64,000 bases of DNA. It comes from Synchiropus splendidus. Its lineage: Eukaryota > Chordata > Actinopteri > Syngnathiformes > Callionymidae. Of the stretch, positions 40,301 to 52,004 are shown piece by piece. Made by a program: the position numbers and the translations under genes. Position 1 is the first letter of the stretch. Each line of letters begins with the position of its first letter. The notes below the pieces were generated by a model. The model was not told the origin of the DNA and did not search any database. It saw nothing but the letters and a program-made list of their open reading frames with translations. Location: NCBI RefSeq assembly GCF_027744825.2, contig NC_071351.1, positions 17,869,001 through 17,933,000 of the forward strand, read 5' to 3'.

Positions 40301-41019
40301 CTTAGATTTCTTGTGCAACTACTAGAAAGACCCTTTCTGCTTTAGTGGGACCTGAAAATTTCATGTTCTGAAGCTTCCCTGCAAAGTTATGGCACAATGC
40401 CGAAAACGCGTTTTCAGCCTGAGATAAGGTGGGTTCCAGAACGCCAAACGTAAAAATGTTGATAACTTTGGAAAAACATTTCAGACAGCTTAGATTTGAT
40501 CTGCAACTACTAGAAAGACCCTTTCTGCTATAGTGGGAGCTTAAAATTTCATGTTCTGAAGCTTCCATGCAAAGTTATGGCACAATGTAGACAACGCGTT
40601 TTCAGCCTGAGATAAGGTCGATTCTGGAACACCAAACATAAAAATGGTGATAACTTTCGAAAGACACTTCAGACAGCTTAGATTTGATGTGCAACTACTA
40701 GGAAGACCCTTTCTGCTATAGTGGGAGGTGAACATTTCATGTTCTGAAGCTTCCCTGCAAATTTATGGCACAATGCAGAAAACGCGTTTTCAGCTTGAGA
40801 TAAGGTCGATTCCGGAAGGCCAAACATAAAAATGTTGATAACCTTGGAAAAAAATTTCAGACAGCTTAGATTTGATGTGCAACTATGAGAAAGACCCTTT
40901 CTACTTTAGTGGGAGGTGAATATTTCATGTTCTGAAGCTTCCCTGCAAAGTTATGCCACAAATCAGAAAACGCGTTTTCAGCCTGAGATAAGGTGGGTTC
41001 CGGAACGCCAAACATAAAA
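37326..41019. repeat. Satellite monomers related to repeat C
   Basis: Monomers share many of the variants of repeat C (for example the AACACCAATCATAAAAATG form) but are not in the same order, which suggests older exchange between this block and C. No non-satellite sequence was seen. Confidence 0.7.
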
Positions 41020-43643
41020 ATGTTGATAACTTTGGAAAAACACTTCAGACAGCTTAGATTTGATGTGCAACTACTAGAAAGACCCTTTCTGCTATAGTGG
41101 CAGGTGAAAATCTCATGTTCTGAAGCTTCCCTGTAAAGTTATGGCACAATGCGAAAAACGCATTTTCCGCCTAAGATAAGGTCGATTCCGGAACACCAAA
41201 CATAAAAATGTTGATAACTTTGGAAAAACACTTCAGACAGCTTAGATTTGATGTGCAACGACTAGAAAGACCTTTTCTGCTATAGTGGGAGTTAAAAATG
41301 TCATGTTCTGAAGCTTGCCTGCTACGTTATGGCACAATGCAGAAAACGCGTTTTGAGCCTGAGATAAGGTGGGTTTCGGAACGCCAAACATAAAAATGTT
41401 GATAACTTTGGAAAAACACTTCAGACAGCTTAGATTTGATGTGCAACTACTAGAAAGACCCTTTCTGCTATAGTGGGAGGAGAAAATTTCATGTTCTGAA
41501 GTCTCCCTGCATAGTTATGGCACAATGCAGAAAACGCGTTTTCAGCTTGAGATAAGGTGGGTTCCGGAACGCCAAACATAAAATTGTTTATAACTTTGGA
41601 AAAACACTTCAGACAGCTTAAATTTGATGTGCAACTACTAGAAAGACAATTTCTGCTATAGTGGGAGGTTAAAATTTCATGTACTGAAGCGTCCCTGCAA
41701 AGTTATGGCACAATACAGAAAACGCGTTTTTAGCTTGGTATAAGGTCGATTCTGGAACGCAAATCATAAAAATGTTGATAACTTTCGAAACACACTTCAG
41801 ACAGCTTAGATTTGAAGTGCAACTACTAGAAAGACCCTTTCTATTATAGTGCGAGGTGAAAATTTCATGTTCTGAAACTTCCCTGCAAAGTTATGGCAGA
41901 ATGGAGGAAACGCAGGCGTTTTCAGGATGAGAAAAGGTGTGTTCCGGAACGCAAACAAACATAAAAATGTTGATAACATTGGAAAAACACTTCAGACAGC
42001 TTAGATTTGATGTGTAACTGCTAGAAAAACCCTTTCTGCTATAGTGGGATGTGCAAATTTAATGTTCTGAAGCTTACCTGCAAAGTTATGCCACAAAGCA
42101 GAAAACGTATTTTCAGCCTGAAATAAGGTGGGTTCCGGAAAGGAAAACATAAAAATGTTGATAACTTTGGAAAAACACTTTGATGTGCAACTACTAGAAA
42201 GACCCTTTCTGCTATAGTGGGAGGTGAAATTTTCATGTTCTGAAGCTTCCCTGCAAAGTTATGGCACAATGCGTAAAACGTGTTTTCAGCCTGAGACATG
42301 GTCGATTCCGGAACGCCAAACATAAAAATGTTGATAACATTGGAAAAACACTTCAGACAGCTTAGATTTGATGTGCAACTACGAGAAAGACCCTTTCTGC
42401 TATAGTGGGAGGTGAAATTTTCATGTTCTGAAGCTTCCTTGCAAAGTTATGGCACAATGCGGAAAACGCGTTTTCAGCCTGAGATAAGGTCGATTCCGGA
42501 ACGCCAAACATAAAAATATTGATAACTTTGGAAAAATACTTCAGACAATTTGATTTGATGTGCAACTACTAGAAAGACCATTTCTGCGATCGTGGGAGGT
42601 GAAATTTTCATGTTCTGAAGCTTCCCTGCAAAGTTATGGCACAATGCGTAAAACGCGTTTTGAGCCTGAGATAAGGTAGATTCCGCAACGCCATACATAA
42701 AAAAAGTAGATAACTTTGGAAAAACACTTCAGACAGCTTAGATTTGATGTGCAACTACTAGAAAGACCATTTCTGCTATAGTGGGAGGTGAAAATTTCAT
42801 GTTCTGACGCTTCTCTGCAAAGTTATGGCACAATGCAGAATACGCATTTTCAGCCTGACATAAGGTGGGTTCCGGAACGCCAAACATAAAAATGTTGATA
42901 ACTTTGGAAACACACCTCAGACAGCTTAAATTTGAGGTACAACTACGAGAAAGACCCTTTCTGCTATACTGGGAGGTGAAAATTTCATGTTCTGATGTTT
43001 CCCTGCAAAGTTTTGGCATAATGCAGAAAACACGTTTTCAGCTTGAGATAAGGTCGATTCCGTAACGCCAAGCATAAAAATGTTGATAACTTTGGAAAAA
43101 CACTTCAGACAGCTTAGATTTGATGTGCAACTGCTAGAAAGACCCTTTTTGCTATAGTGAGATATGACAATTTCATGTTCTGAAGCTTCTCTGCAAAGTT
43201 ATGGCACAATGCAGAAAATGCATTTTCAGCCTGACATAAGGTGGGTTCCGGAACGCCAAACATAAAAATGTTGATAACTTTGGAAAAACACTTCAGACAG
43301 CTTAGATTTGTTCTGCAACTACTCGAAAGACCCTTTCTGCTATAGTGAGATGTGAAAATTTCATGTTCTGAAGCTTGCCTGCAAAGTTATGCCACAAAGC
43401 AGAAAACGCGTTTTCAGCCTGAGATAAGGTCGATTCCGGAACGCCAAATATATAAATGTTGATAACTTTGGAAAAACACTTCAGACAGCTTAGCTTTGAT
43501 GTGCAACTATTAGAAAGACCATTTCTGCTATAGTGGGAGGTGAACATTCCATGTTCTCAAGCTTCCCTGCAAAGCTATGGCACAATGTAGAAAACGCGTT
43601 TTCAGCTTGAGATAAGGTCGATTCTGGAACGCCAAACATAAAA
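41020..43643. repeat. Higher-order repeat D, copy 1 (about 2.62 kb, 14 monomers)
   Basis: Copy 1 of a unit recognisable by two odd monomers: one with an insertion giving AACGCAAACAAACAT (41948) and the next with a 14-bp deletion (AAACACTTTGATGTGC, near 42175). The same pair recurs near 44573, 46069 and 48505. The offset to copy 2 is 2,624 bp (14 x 188 minus 8). Confidence 0.88.
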
Positions 43644-45597
43644 ATGTTGATAACTTTGGAAAAACACTTCAGACAGCTTAGATTTGATGTGCAACTACTA
43701 GAAAGACCCTTTCTGCTATAGTGGCAGGTGAAAATCTCATGTTCTGAAGCTTCCCTGTAAAGTTATGGCAATATGCGAAAAACGCATTTTCCGCCTAAGA
43801 TAAGGTCGATTCCGGAACACCAAACATAAAAATGTTGATAACTTTGGAAAAACACTTCAGACAGCTTAGATTTGATGTGCAACGACTAGAAAGACCTTTT
43901 CTGCTATAGTGGGAGTTAGAAATGTCATGTTCTGAAGCTTGCCTGCTACGTTATGGCACAATGCAGAAAACGCGTTTTGAGCCTGAGATAAGGTGGGTTT
44001 CGGAACGCCAAACATAAAAATGTTGATAACTTTGGAAAAACACTTCAGACAGCTTAGATTTGATGTGCAACTACTAGAAAGACCCTTTCTGCTATAGTGG
44101 GAGGAGAAAATTTCATGTTCTGAAGTCTCCCTGCATAGTTATGGCACAATGCAGAAAACGCGTTTTCAGCTTGAGATAAGGTGGGTTCCGGAACGCCAAA
44201 CATAAAATTGTTTATAACTTTGGAAAAACACTTCAGACAGCTTAAATTTGATGTGCAACTACTAGAAAGACAATTTCTGCTATAGTGGGAGGTTAAAATT
44301 TCATGTACTGAAGCGTCCCTGCAAAGTTATGGCACAATACAGAAAACGCGTTTTTAGCTTGGTATAAGGTCGATTCTGGAACGCAAATCATAAAAATGTT
44401 GATAACTTTCGAAACACACTTCAGACAGCTTAGATTTGAAGTGCAACTACTAGAAAGACCCTTTCTATTATAGTGCGAGGTGAAAATTTCATGTTCTGAA
44501 ACTTCCCTGCAAAGTTATGGCAGAATGGAGGAAACGCAGGCGTTTTCAGGATGAGAAAAGGTGTGTTCCGGAACGCAAACAAACATAAAAATGTTGATAA
44601 CATTGGAAAAACACTTCAGACAGCTTAGATTTGATGTGTAACTGCTAGAAAGACCCTTTCTGCTATAGTGGGATGTGCAAATTTAATGTTCTGAAGCTTA
44701 CCTGCAAAGTTATGCCACAAAGCAGAAAACGCATTTTCAGCCTGAAATAAGGTGGGTTCCGGAAAGGAAAACATAAAAATGTTGATAACTTTGGAAAAAC
44801 ACTTTGATGTGCAACTACTAGAAAGACCCTTTCTGCTATAGTGGGAGGTGAAATTTTCATGTTCTGAAGCTTCCCTGCAAAGTTATGGCACAATGCGTAA
44901 AACGTGTTTTCAGCCTGAAACATGGTCGATTCCGGAACGCCAAACATAAAAATGTTGATAACATTGGAAAAACACTTCAGACAGCTTAGATTTGATGTGC
45001 AACTACTAGAAAGACCCTTTCTGCTATAGTGGGAGGTGAAATTTTCATGTTCTGAAGCTTCCTTGCAAAGTTATGGCACAATGCGGAAAACGCGTTTTCA
45101 GCCTGAGATAAGGTCGATTCCGGAACGCCAAACATAAAAATATTGATAACTTTGGAAAAATACTTCAGACAATTTGATTTGATGTGCAACTACTAGAAAG
45201 ACCATTTCTGCTATCGTGGGAGGTGAAATTTTCATGTTCTGAAGCTTCCCTGCAAAGTTATGGCACAATGCGTAAAACGCGTTTTGAGCCTGAGATAAGG
45301 TAGATTCCGCAACGCCATACATAAAAAAAGTAGATAACTTTGGAAAAACACTTCAGACAGCTTAGATTTGATGTGCAACTACTAGAAAGACCATTTCTGC
45401 TATAGTGGGAGGTGAAAATTTCATGTTCTGACGCTTCTCTGCAAAGTTATGGCACAATGCAGAATACGCATTTTCAGCCTGACATAAGGTGGGTTCCGGA
45501 ACGCCAAACATAAAAATGTTGATAACTTTGGAAACACACCTCAGACAGCTTAAATTTGAGGTACAACTACGAGAAAGACCCTTTCTGCTATACTGGA
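43644..45597. repeat. Higher-order repeat D, copy 2 (truncated at its 3' end)
   Basis: Matches copy 1 at +2,624 from the CAGGTGAAAATCTCATG marker (41101 and 43725). Near 45598, in the middle of a unit, the sequence jumps back to material equivalent to about 44100. Confidence 0.85.
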
Positions 45598-47655
45598 AGG
45601 TGAAAATTTCATGTTCTGAAGTCTCCCTGCATAGTTATGGCACAATGCAGAAAACGCGTTTTCAGCTTGAGATAAGGTGGGTTCCGGAACGCCAAACATA
45701 AAATTGTTTATAACTTTGGAAAAACACTTCAGACAGCTTAAATTTGATGTGCAACTACTAGAAAGACAATTTCTGCTATAGTGGGAGGTTAAAATTTCAT
45801 GTACTGAAGCGTCCCTGCAAAGTTATGGCACAATACAGAAAACGCGTTTTTAGCTTGGTATAAGGTCGATTCTGGAACGCAAATCATAAAAATGTTGATA
45901 ACTTTCGAAACACACTTCAGACAGCTTAGATTTGAAGTGCAACTACTAGAAAGACCCTTTCTATTATAGTGCGAGGTGAAAATTTCATGTTCTGAAACTT
46001 CCCTGCAAAGTTATGGCAGAATGGAGGAAACGCAGGCGTTTTCAGGATGAGAAAAGGTGTGTTCCGGAACGCAAACAAACATAAAAATGTTGATAACATT
46101 GGAAAAACACTTCAGACAGCTTAGATTTGATGTGTAACTGCTAGAAAGACCCTTTCTGCTATAGTGGGATGTGCAAATTTAATGTTCTGAAGCTTACCTG
46201 CAAAGTTATGCCACAAAGCAGAAAACGCATTTTCAGCCTGAAATAAGGTGGGTTCCGGAAAGGAAAACATAAAAATGTTGATAACTTTGGAAAAACACTT
46301 TGATGTGCAACTACTAGAAAGACCCTTTCTGCTATAGTGGGAGGTGAAATTTTCATGTTCTGAAGCTTCCCTGCAAAGTTATGGCACAATGCGTAAAACG
46401 TGTTTTCAGCCTGAGACATGGTCGATTCCGGAACGCCAAACATAAAAATGTTGATAACATTGGAAAAACACTTCAGACAGCTTAGATTTGATGTGCAACT
46501 ACTAGAAAGACCCTTTCTGCTATAGTGGGAGGTGAAATTTTCATGTTCTGAAGCTTCCTTGCAAAGTTATGGCACAATGCGGAAAACGCGTTTTCAGCCT
46601 GAGATAAGGTCGATTCCGGAACGCCAAACATAAAAATATTGAAAACTTTGGAAAAATACTTCAGACAATTTGATTTGATGTGCAACTACTAGAAAGACCA
46701 TTTCTGCTATCGTGGGAGGTGAAATTTTCATGTTCTGAAGCTTCCCTGCAAAGTTATGGCACAATGCGTAAAACGCGTTTTGAGCCTGAGATAAGGTAGA
46801 TTCCGCAACGCCATACATAAAAAAAGTAGATAACTTTGGAAAAACACTTCAGACAGCTTAGATTTGATGTGCAACTACTAGAAAGACCATTTCTGCTATA
46901 GTGGGAGGTGAAAATTTCATGTTCTGACGCTTCTCTGCAAAGTTATGGCACAATGCAGAATACGCATTTTCAGCCTGACATAAGGTGGGTTCCGGAACGC
47001 CAAACATAAAAATGTTGATAACTTTGGAAACACACCTCAGACAGCTTAAATTTGAGGTACAACTACGAGAAAGACCCTTTCTGCTATACTGGAAGGTGAA
47101 AATTTCATGTTCTGATGTTTCCCTGCAAAGTTTTGGCATAATGCAGAAAACACGTTTTCAGCTTGAGATAAGGTCGATTCCGTAACGCCAAGCATAAAAA
47201 TGTTGATAACTTTGGAAAAACACTTCAGACAGCTTAGATTTGATGTGCAACTGCTAGAAAGACCCTTTTTGCTATAGTGAGATATGAAAATTTCATGTTC
47301 TGAAGCTTCTCTGCAAAGTTATGGCACAATGCAGAAAATGCATTTTCAGCCTGACATAAGGTGGGTTCCGGAACGCCAAACATAAAAATGTTGATAACTG
47401 TGGAAAAACACTTCAGACAGCTTAGATTTGTTCTGCAACTACTCGAAAGACCCTTTCTGCTATAGTGAGATGTGAAAATTTCATGTTCTGAAGCTTGCCT
47501 GCAAAGTTATGCCACAATGCAGAAAACGCGTTTTCAGCCTGAGATAAGGTCGATTCCGGAACGCCAAATATATAAATGTTGATAACTTTGGAAAAACACT
47601 TCAGACAGCTTAGCTTTGATGTGCAACTACTAGAAAGACCATTTCTGCTATAGTG
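45598..47655. repeat. Higher-order repeat D, copy 3 (truncated at its 5' end)
   Basis: Starts inside the unit at the equivalent of about 44100 (offset 1,496 from copy 2) and matches copy 1 at +4,120 after that. It stops near 47655, where copy 4 begins mid-monomer. Confidence 0.85.
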
Positions 47656-50200
47656 GCAGGTGAAAATCTCATGTTCTGAAGCTTCCCTGTAAAGTTATGG
47701 CACAATGCGAAAAACGCATTTTCCGCCTAAGATAAGGTCGATTCCGGAACACCAAACATAAAAATGTTGATAACTTTGGAAAAACACTTCAGACAGCTTA
47801 GATTTGATGTGCAACGACTAGAAAGACCTTTTCTGCTTTAGTGGGAGTTAAAAATGTCATGTTCTGAAGCTTGCCTGCTACGTTATGGCACAATGCAGAA
47901 AACGCGTTTTGAGCCTGAGATAAGGTGGGTTTCGGAACGCCAAACATAAAAATGTTGATAACTTTGGAAAAACACTTCAGACAGCTTAGATTTGATGTGC
48001 AACTACTAGAAAGACCCTTTCTGCTATAGTGGGAGGAGAAAATTTGATGTTCTGAAGTCTCCCTGCATAGTTATGGCACAATGCAGAAAACGCGTTTTCA
48101 GCTTGAGATAAGGTGGGTTCCGGAACGCCAAACATAAAATTGTTTATAACTTTGGAAAAACACTTCAGACAGCTTAAATTTGATGTGCAACTACTAGAAA
48201 GACAATTTCTGCTATAGTGGGAGGTTAAAATTTCATGTACTGAAGCGTCCCTGCAAAGTTATGGCACAATACAGAAAACGCGTTTTTAGCTTGGTATAAG
48301 GTCGATTCTGGAACGCAAATCATAAAAATGTTGATAACTTTCGAAACACACTTCAGACAGCTTAGATTTGAAGTGCAACTACTAGAAAGACCCTTTCTAT
48401 TATAGTGCGAGGTGAAAATTTCATGTTCTGAAACTTCCCTGCAAAGTTATGGCAGAATGGAGGAAACGCAGGCGTTTTCAGGATGAGAAAAGGTGTGTTC
48501 CGGAACGCAAACAAACATAAAAATGTTGATAACATTGGAAAAACACTTCAGACAGCTTAGATTTGATGTGTAACTGCTAGAAAGACCCTTTCTGCTATAG
48601 TGGGATGTGCAAATTTAATGTTCTGAAGCTTACCTGCAAAGTTATGCCACAAAGCAGAAAACGCATTTTCAGCCTGAAATAAGGTGGGTTCCGGAAAGGA
48701 AAACATAAAAATGTTGATAACTTTGGAAAAACACTTTGATGTGCAACTACTAGAAAGACCCTTTCTGCTATAGTGGGAGGTGAAATTTTCATGTTCTGAA
48801 GCTTCCCTGCAAAGTTATGGCACAATGCGTAAAACGTGTTTTCAGCCTGAGACATGGTCGATTCCGGAACGCCAAACATAAAAATGTTGATAACATTGGA
48901 AAAACACTTCAGACAGCTTAGATTTGATGTGCAACTACTAGAAAGACCATTTCTGCTATAGTGGGAGGTGAAATTTTCATGTTCTGAAGCTTCCTTGCAA
49001 AGTTATGGCACAATGCGGAAAACGCGTTTTCAGCCTGAGATAAGGTCGATTCCGGAACGCCAAACATAAAAATATTGATAACTTTGGAAAAATACTTCAG
49101 ACAATTTGATTTGATGTGCAACTACTAGAAAGACCATTTCTGCTATCGTGGGAGGTGAAATTTTCATGTTCTGAAGCTTCCCTGCAAAGTTATGGCACAA
49201 TGCGTAAAACGCGTTTTGAGCCTGAGATAAGGTAGATTCCGCAACGCCATACATAAAAAAAGTAGATAACTTTGGAAAAACACTTCAGACAGCTTAGATT
49301 TGATGTGCAACTACTAGAAAGACCATCTCTGCTATAGTGGGAGGTGAAAATTTCATGTTCTGACGCTTCTCTGCAAAGTTATGGCACAATGCAGAATACG
49401 CATTTTCAGCCTGACATAAGGTGGGTTCCGGAACGCCAAACATAAAAATGTTGATAACTTTGGAAACACACCTCAGACAGCTTAAATTTGAGGTACAACT
49501 ACGAGAAAGACCCTTTCTGCTATACTGGGAGGTGAAAATTTCATGTTCTGATGTTTCCCTGCAAAGTTTTGGCATAATGCAGAAAACACGTTTTCAGCTT
49601 GAGATAAGGTCGATTCCGTAACGCCAAGCATAAAAATGTTGATAACTTTGGAAAAACACTTCAGACAGCTTAGATTTGATGTGCAACTGCTAGAAAGACC
49701 CTTTTTGCTATAGTGAGATATGAAAATTTCATGTTCTGAAGCTTCTCTGCAAAGTTATGGCACAATGCAGAAAATGCATTTTCAGCCTGACATAAGGTGG
49801 GTTCCGGAACGCCAAACATAAAAATGTTGATAACTTTGGAAAAACACTTCAGACAGCTTAGATTTGTTCTGCAACTACTCGAAAGACCCTATCTGCTATA
49901 GTGAGATGTGAAAATTTCATGTTCTGAAGCTTGCCTGCAAAGTTATGCCACAAAGCAGAAAACGCGTTTTCAGCCTGAGATAAGGTCGATTCCGGAACGC
50001 CAAATATATAAATGTTGATAACTTTGGAAAAACACTTCAGACAGCTTAGCTTTGATGTGCAACTACTAGAAAGACCATTTCTGCTATAGTGGGAGGTGAA
50101 CATTCCATGTTCTCAAGCTTCCCTGCAAAGCTATGGCACAATGTAGAAAACGCGTTTTCAGCTTGAGATAAGGTCGATTCTGGAACGCCAAACATAGAAA
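47656..50200. repeat. Higher-order repeat D, copy 4
   Basis: Matches copy 1 at +6,556 from the CAGGTGAAAATCTCATG marker (47657) to about 50200. Confidence 0.85.
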
Positions 50201-50940
50201 TGTTGATAACTTTGGGAACACACTTCAAACAGCTTAGATTTGATGTGCAACTACTAGAATGACCCTTTCTGCTATCGTGGGAGGTGAAAATTTCATGTTC
50301 TGAAGCTTCCCTGCAAAGTTTTGGCACAGTGCAGGAAACGCGTTTTCAGCCTGAGATAAGGTGTGTTCCGGAACGTCAAACATAAAAAGGTTGATAACTT
50401 TGGAAAAACACTGTAGACAGCTTAGATTTGATGTGCAACTACTAGAAAGACCATTTCTGCTATAGTGGCAGGTGAAAATTTTATGTTCTGAAGCTTCCTT
50501 GCAAAGTCATGGCACAATGCAGAAAACGCACTTTCAGCCTGAGATAAGGTGGGTTCCAGAATGCCAAACATAAAAATGTTGATACCTTTGGAAAAACACT
50601 TCATACAGATTAGATTAGATGTGCAACTACTCGAAAGACCCTTTCTGCTATTGTGGGATGTGAAAATTTCATGTTCTGAAGCTTCCCTGCAAAGTTATGG
50701 CACAATGCAGAAAACGCGTTTTCAGTCTGAAGTAAGGTCGAGTCCGGAACGCCAAACATAAAAATGTTGATACCTTTGGAAAAACACTTTAGAGAGCATA
50801 GATTTGATGTGCAACTACTAGAAAGACCCTTTTTGATATAGTGGGAGGTGAAAATTTCATGTTCAGAAGCTTCCCTGCAAAGTTATGGCACAATGCAGAA
50901 AACTCGTTTTCAGCTTGAGATAAGGTCGATTCTGGAACGC
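50201..50940. repeat. Terminal satellite monomers before the ERV
   Basis: About four monomers that are not part of repeat D. The last ends GGAACGC, directly followed by the TGTTGT start of the ERV LTR. No transitional sequence is present. Confidence 0.85.
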
Positions 50941-51125
50941 TGTTGTATATACTGGAAAATCGAAAATATTATAATCAAAACTTGCTCAGTGATATTTGAA
51001 ATTGTTTGTCATTTTTATTATTGATTTTGATGTTTGAACTTTAGTGAACTTACATGCCTTTGAACGTGAACTTGAAGTCATGAACAAGTGTGTGCTTTGA
51101 ACTTAGATTGAACTTGTAAACAGGA

Positions 51126-51155
51126 TGTGCTGACGTGTGCTGACGTGTGCTGACG
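51126..51155 (+). promoter_or_regulatory. U3 enhancer: three tandem TGTGCTGACG units
   Basis: A 10-bp unit is repeated three times, giving TGACGTG, TGACGTG and TGACGCA. TGACG(T) is the half-site bound by CREB/ATF factors. A further TGCTGACGCA occurs near 51213, and the surrounding 30 bp (GACGCAgAaGAAAC..GGATGT) also repeats imperfectly at about 51151 and 51215. Factor binding is inferred from the motif only. Confidence 0.6.
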
Positions 51156-51287
51156 CAGAAGAAACAGGATGTATTGACCGGATGTGGTGAACCGCTAAGC
51201 ACTGCTGACGCAAATGAAACTGGATGTGATTAACCGCCGGAACACGCGATCCATTTATGGGCATGTCATCTAAACCAGCTGTGTTGC

Positions 51288-51294
51288 TATAAAA
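51288..51294 (+). promoter_or_regulatory. TATA box of the ERV promoter
   Basis: TATAAAA about 350 bp into the LTR, downstream of the repeated TGACG motifs. Transcription would be expected to start near 51315-51320, which defines the U3/R edge. Confidence 0.75.
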
Positions 51295-51505
51295 ACGCTC
51301 GGAAATGTGACACAGAGGTCCCTTTTTGATTTTTGGCTTCATCCGTTTGCAGTAAGGTCTTGTATCTTAACTTATGACGGTGCTCTTGCTATTGCTCTCA
51401 GACTATTTGATTTAATTAATTTTTATCGTTCTCTTATTATTTTTTGAGTTATTTCTTTTTATTGTATGTATTTTGATTATATGATTTTCGAAGTATATGT
51501 ATTAA

Positions 51506-51561
51506 TACCAGCGTCTCGCGGTACTTTTGATATTATTGGGTATCAGCGTCTGGCAATACCC
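51506..51561 (+). promoter_or_regulatory. Paired hairpins in R sharing an AGCGTCT core
   Basis: Two neighbouring inverted repeats present the same core. The first is TACC/GGTA (51506-51509 with 51520-51523), extended by GCG/CGC around a TCT loop. The second is GGGTAT/ATACCC (51538-51543 with 51556-51561), with CAGCGTCTGGCA between the arms. Being in R, they would be near the 5' end of all viral RNAs. Function unknown. Confidence 0.45.
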
Positions 51562-51655
51562 TTGAGTTTATGGAGTTTATTGTTCATTATTGATTTTATT
51601 GTTTTTATTATTCTTTTATCAATTTTTTGAAGAAATACTTTTGTAACAAAAACAT

Positions 51656-51661
51656 AATAAA
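51656..51661 (+). terminator. LTR polyadenylation signal
   Basis: AATAAA about 340 bp after the predicted transcription start. In the 3' LTR this would direct 3' processing and set the R/U5 edge near 51680. Confidence 0.65.
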
Positions 51662-51758
51662 ATTGAGTACGAATTAAGTACTGAAAAGGCACAACGGCGT
51701 TGATCCCTGACTACTTAAGAATCAACTGGCTCCTACCTACTACCATCAATTGGGTTAT

Positions 51759-51766
51759 AGGTGAGT
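51759..51766 (+). promoter_or_regulatory. Candidate splice donor inside U5
   Basis: AG|GTGAGT is close to the vertebrate 5' splice-site consensus and lies in transcribed U5. It could supply the donor for env and accessory mRNAs. A weaker CAG|GTAATT is at about 52493 in the leader. Neither is confirmed without RNA data. Confidence 0.4.
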
Positions 51767-51986
51767 TATTGTTTGATTACCTCCTGTTGCACATTTAATG
51801 AGTGTTTCACATGGTAGCATTATTCCATCCTGAATTATTGTGTCAATGATTAGGTGGTAGTTTTAGGCATATATGGGGAAATATTTGATATATTTGAAAG
51901 GAATGGATTGAGGATCTAATCATGAGTCCCTAAACGAAGTTAAGTAAAGAGACTACGGTAAGAGGTGTAGCATTGTAAGGTCAGGA

Positions 51987-52004
51987 ACCTGTTTTTTAAC
52001 AGGT
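51987..52004 (+). other. Stem-loop in U5
   Basis: ACCTGTT (51987-51993) pairs with AACAGGT (51998-52004) across a TTTT loop, a perfect 7-bp stem. A second short pairing, CGGG with CCCG, follows at about 52005-52023. Possible leader RNA structure; no assigned role. Confidence 0.4.

Larger units (their letters stand above)
3415..50940. repeat. Satellite array, 188-bp monomer, about 253 copies
   Basis: The same unit recurs head to tail over 47.5 kb. The start of the CGCCAAACAT motif at 3793, 3981 and 4169 gives a period of exactly 188 bp. No inverted block was noticed. Typical landmarks in order are ATAAAAATGTTGATAACTTT, GATGTGCAACTACTAGAAAG, TGCTATAGTGGGAGGT, a HindIII site in GAAGCTTC, a perfect palindrome around MluI (GAAAACGCGTTTTC), then TTCCGGAACGCC. 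Most monomers keep 188 bp with scattered substitutions. A few carry indels, such as a shortened unit near 20540-20590, a 14-bp loss near 42178 and an 8-bp gain near 22250 and 23762. Size and organisation suit centromeric or pericentromeric heterochromatin, but nothing here proves the location. Confidence 0.97.

Noticed and set aside
3415..50940. Many 60-110 codon ORFs on both strands with similar products
   Set aside because: They recur with the 188-bp unit, which is not a multiple of three, run across monomer edges and carry no domain. They are chance frames of the satellite.
3415..50940. CRISPR-like tandem repeat
   Set aside because: The repeats are contiguous 188-bp units without unique spacers, in a eukaryotic context with no cas genes.
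3415..50940. CENP-B box in the monomer
   Set aside because: No match to the TTCG....A..CGGG core was seen. GATTCCGGAACG is only superficially similar.
51103..51342. 79-codon minus-strand ORF in the LTR
   Set aside because: It lies across the U3 enhancer and TATA region, has no domain, and is antisense to the element.
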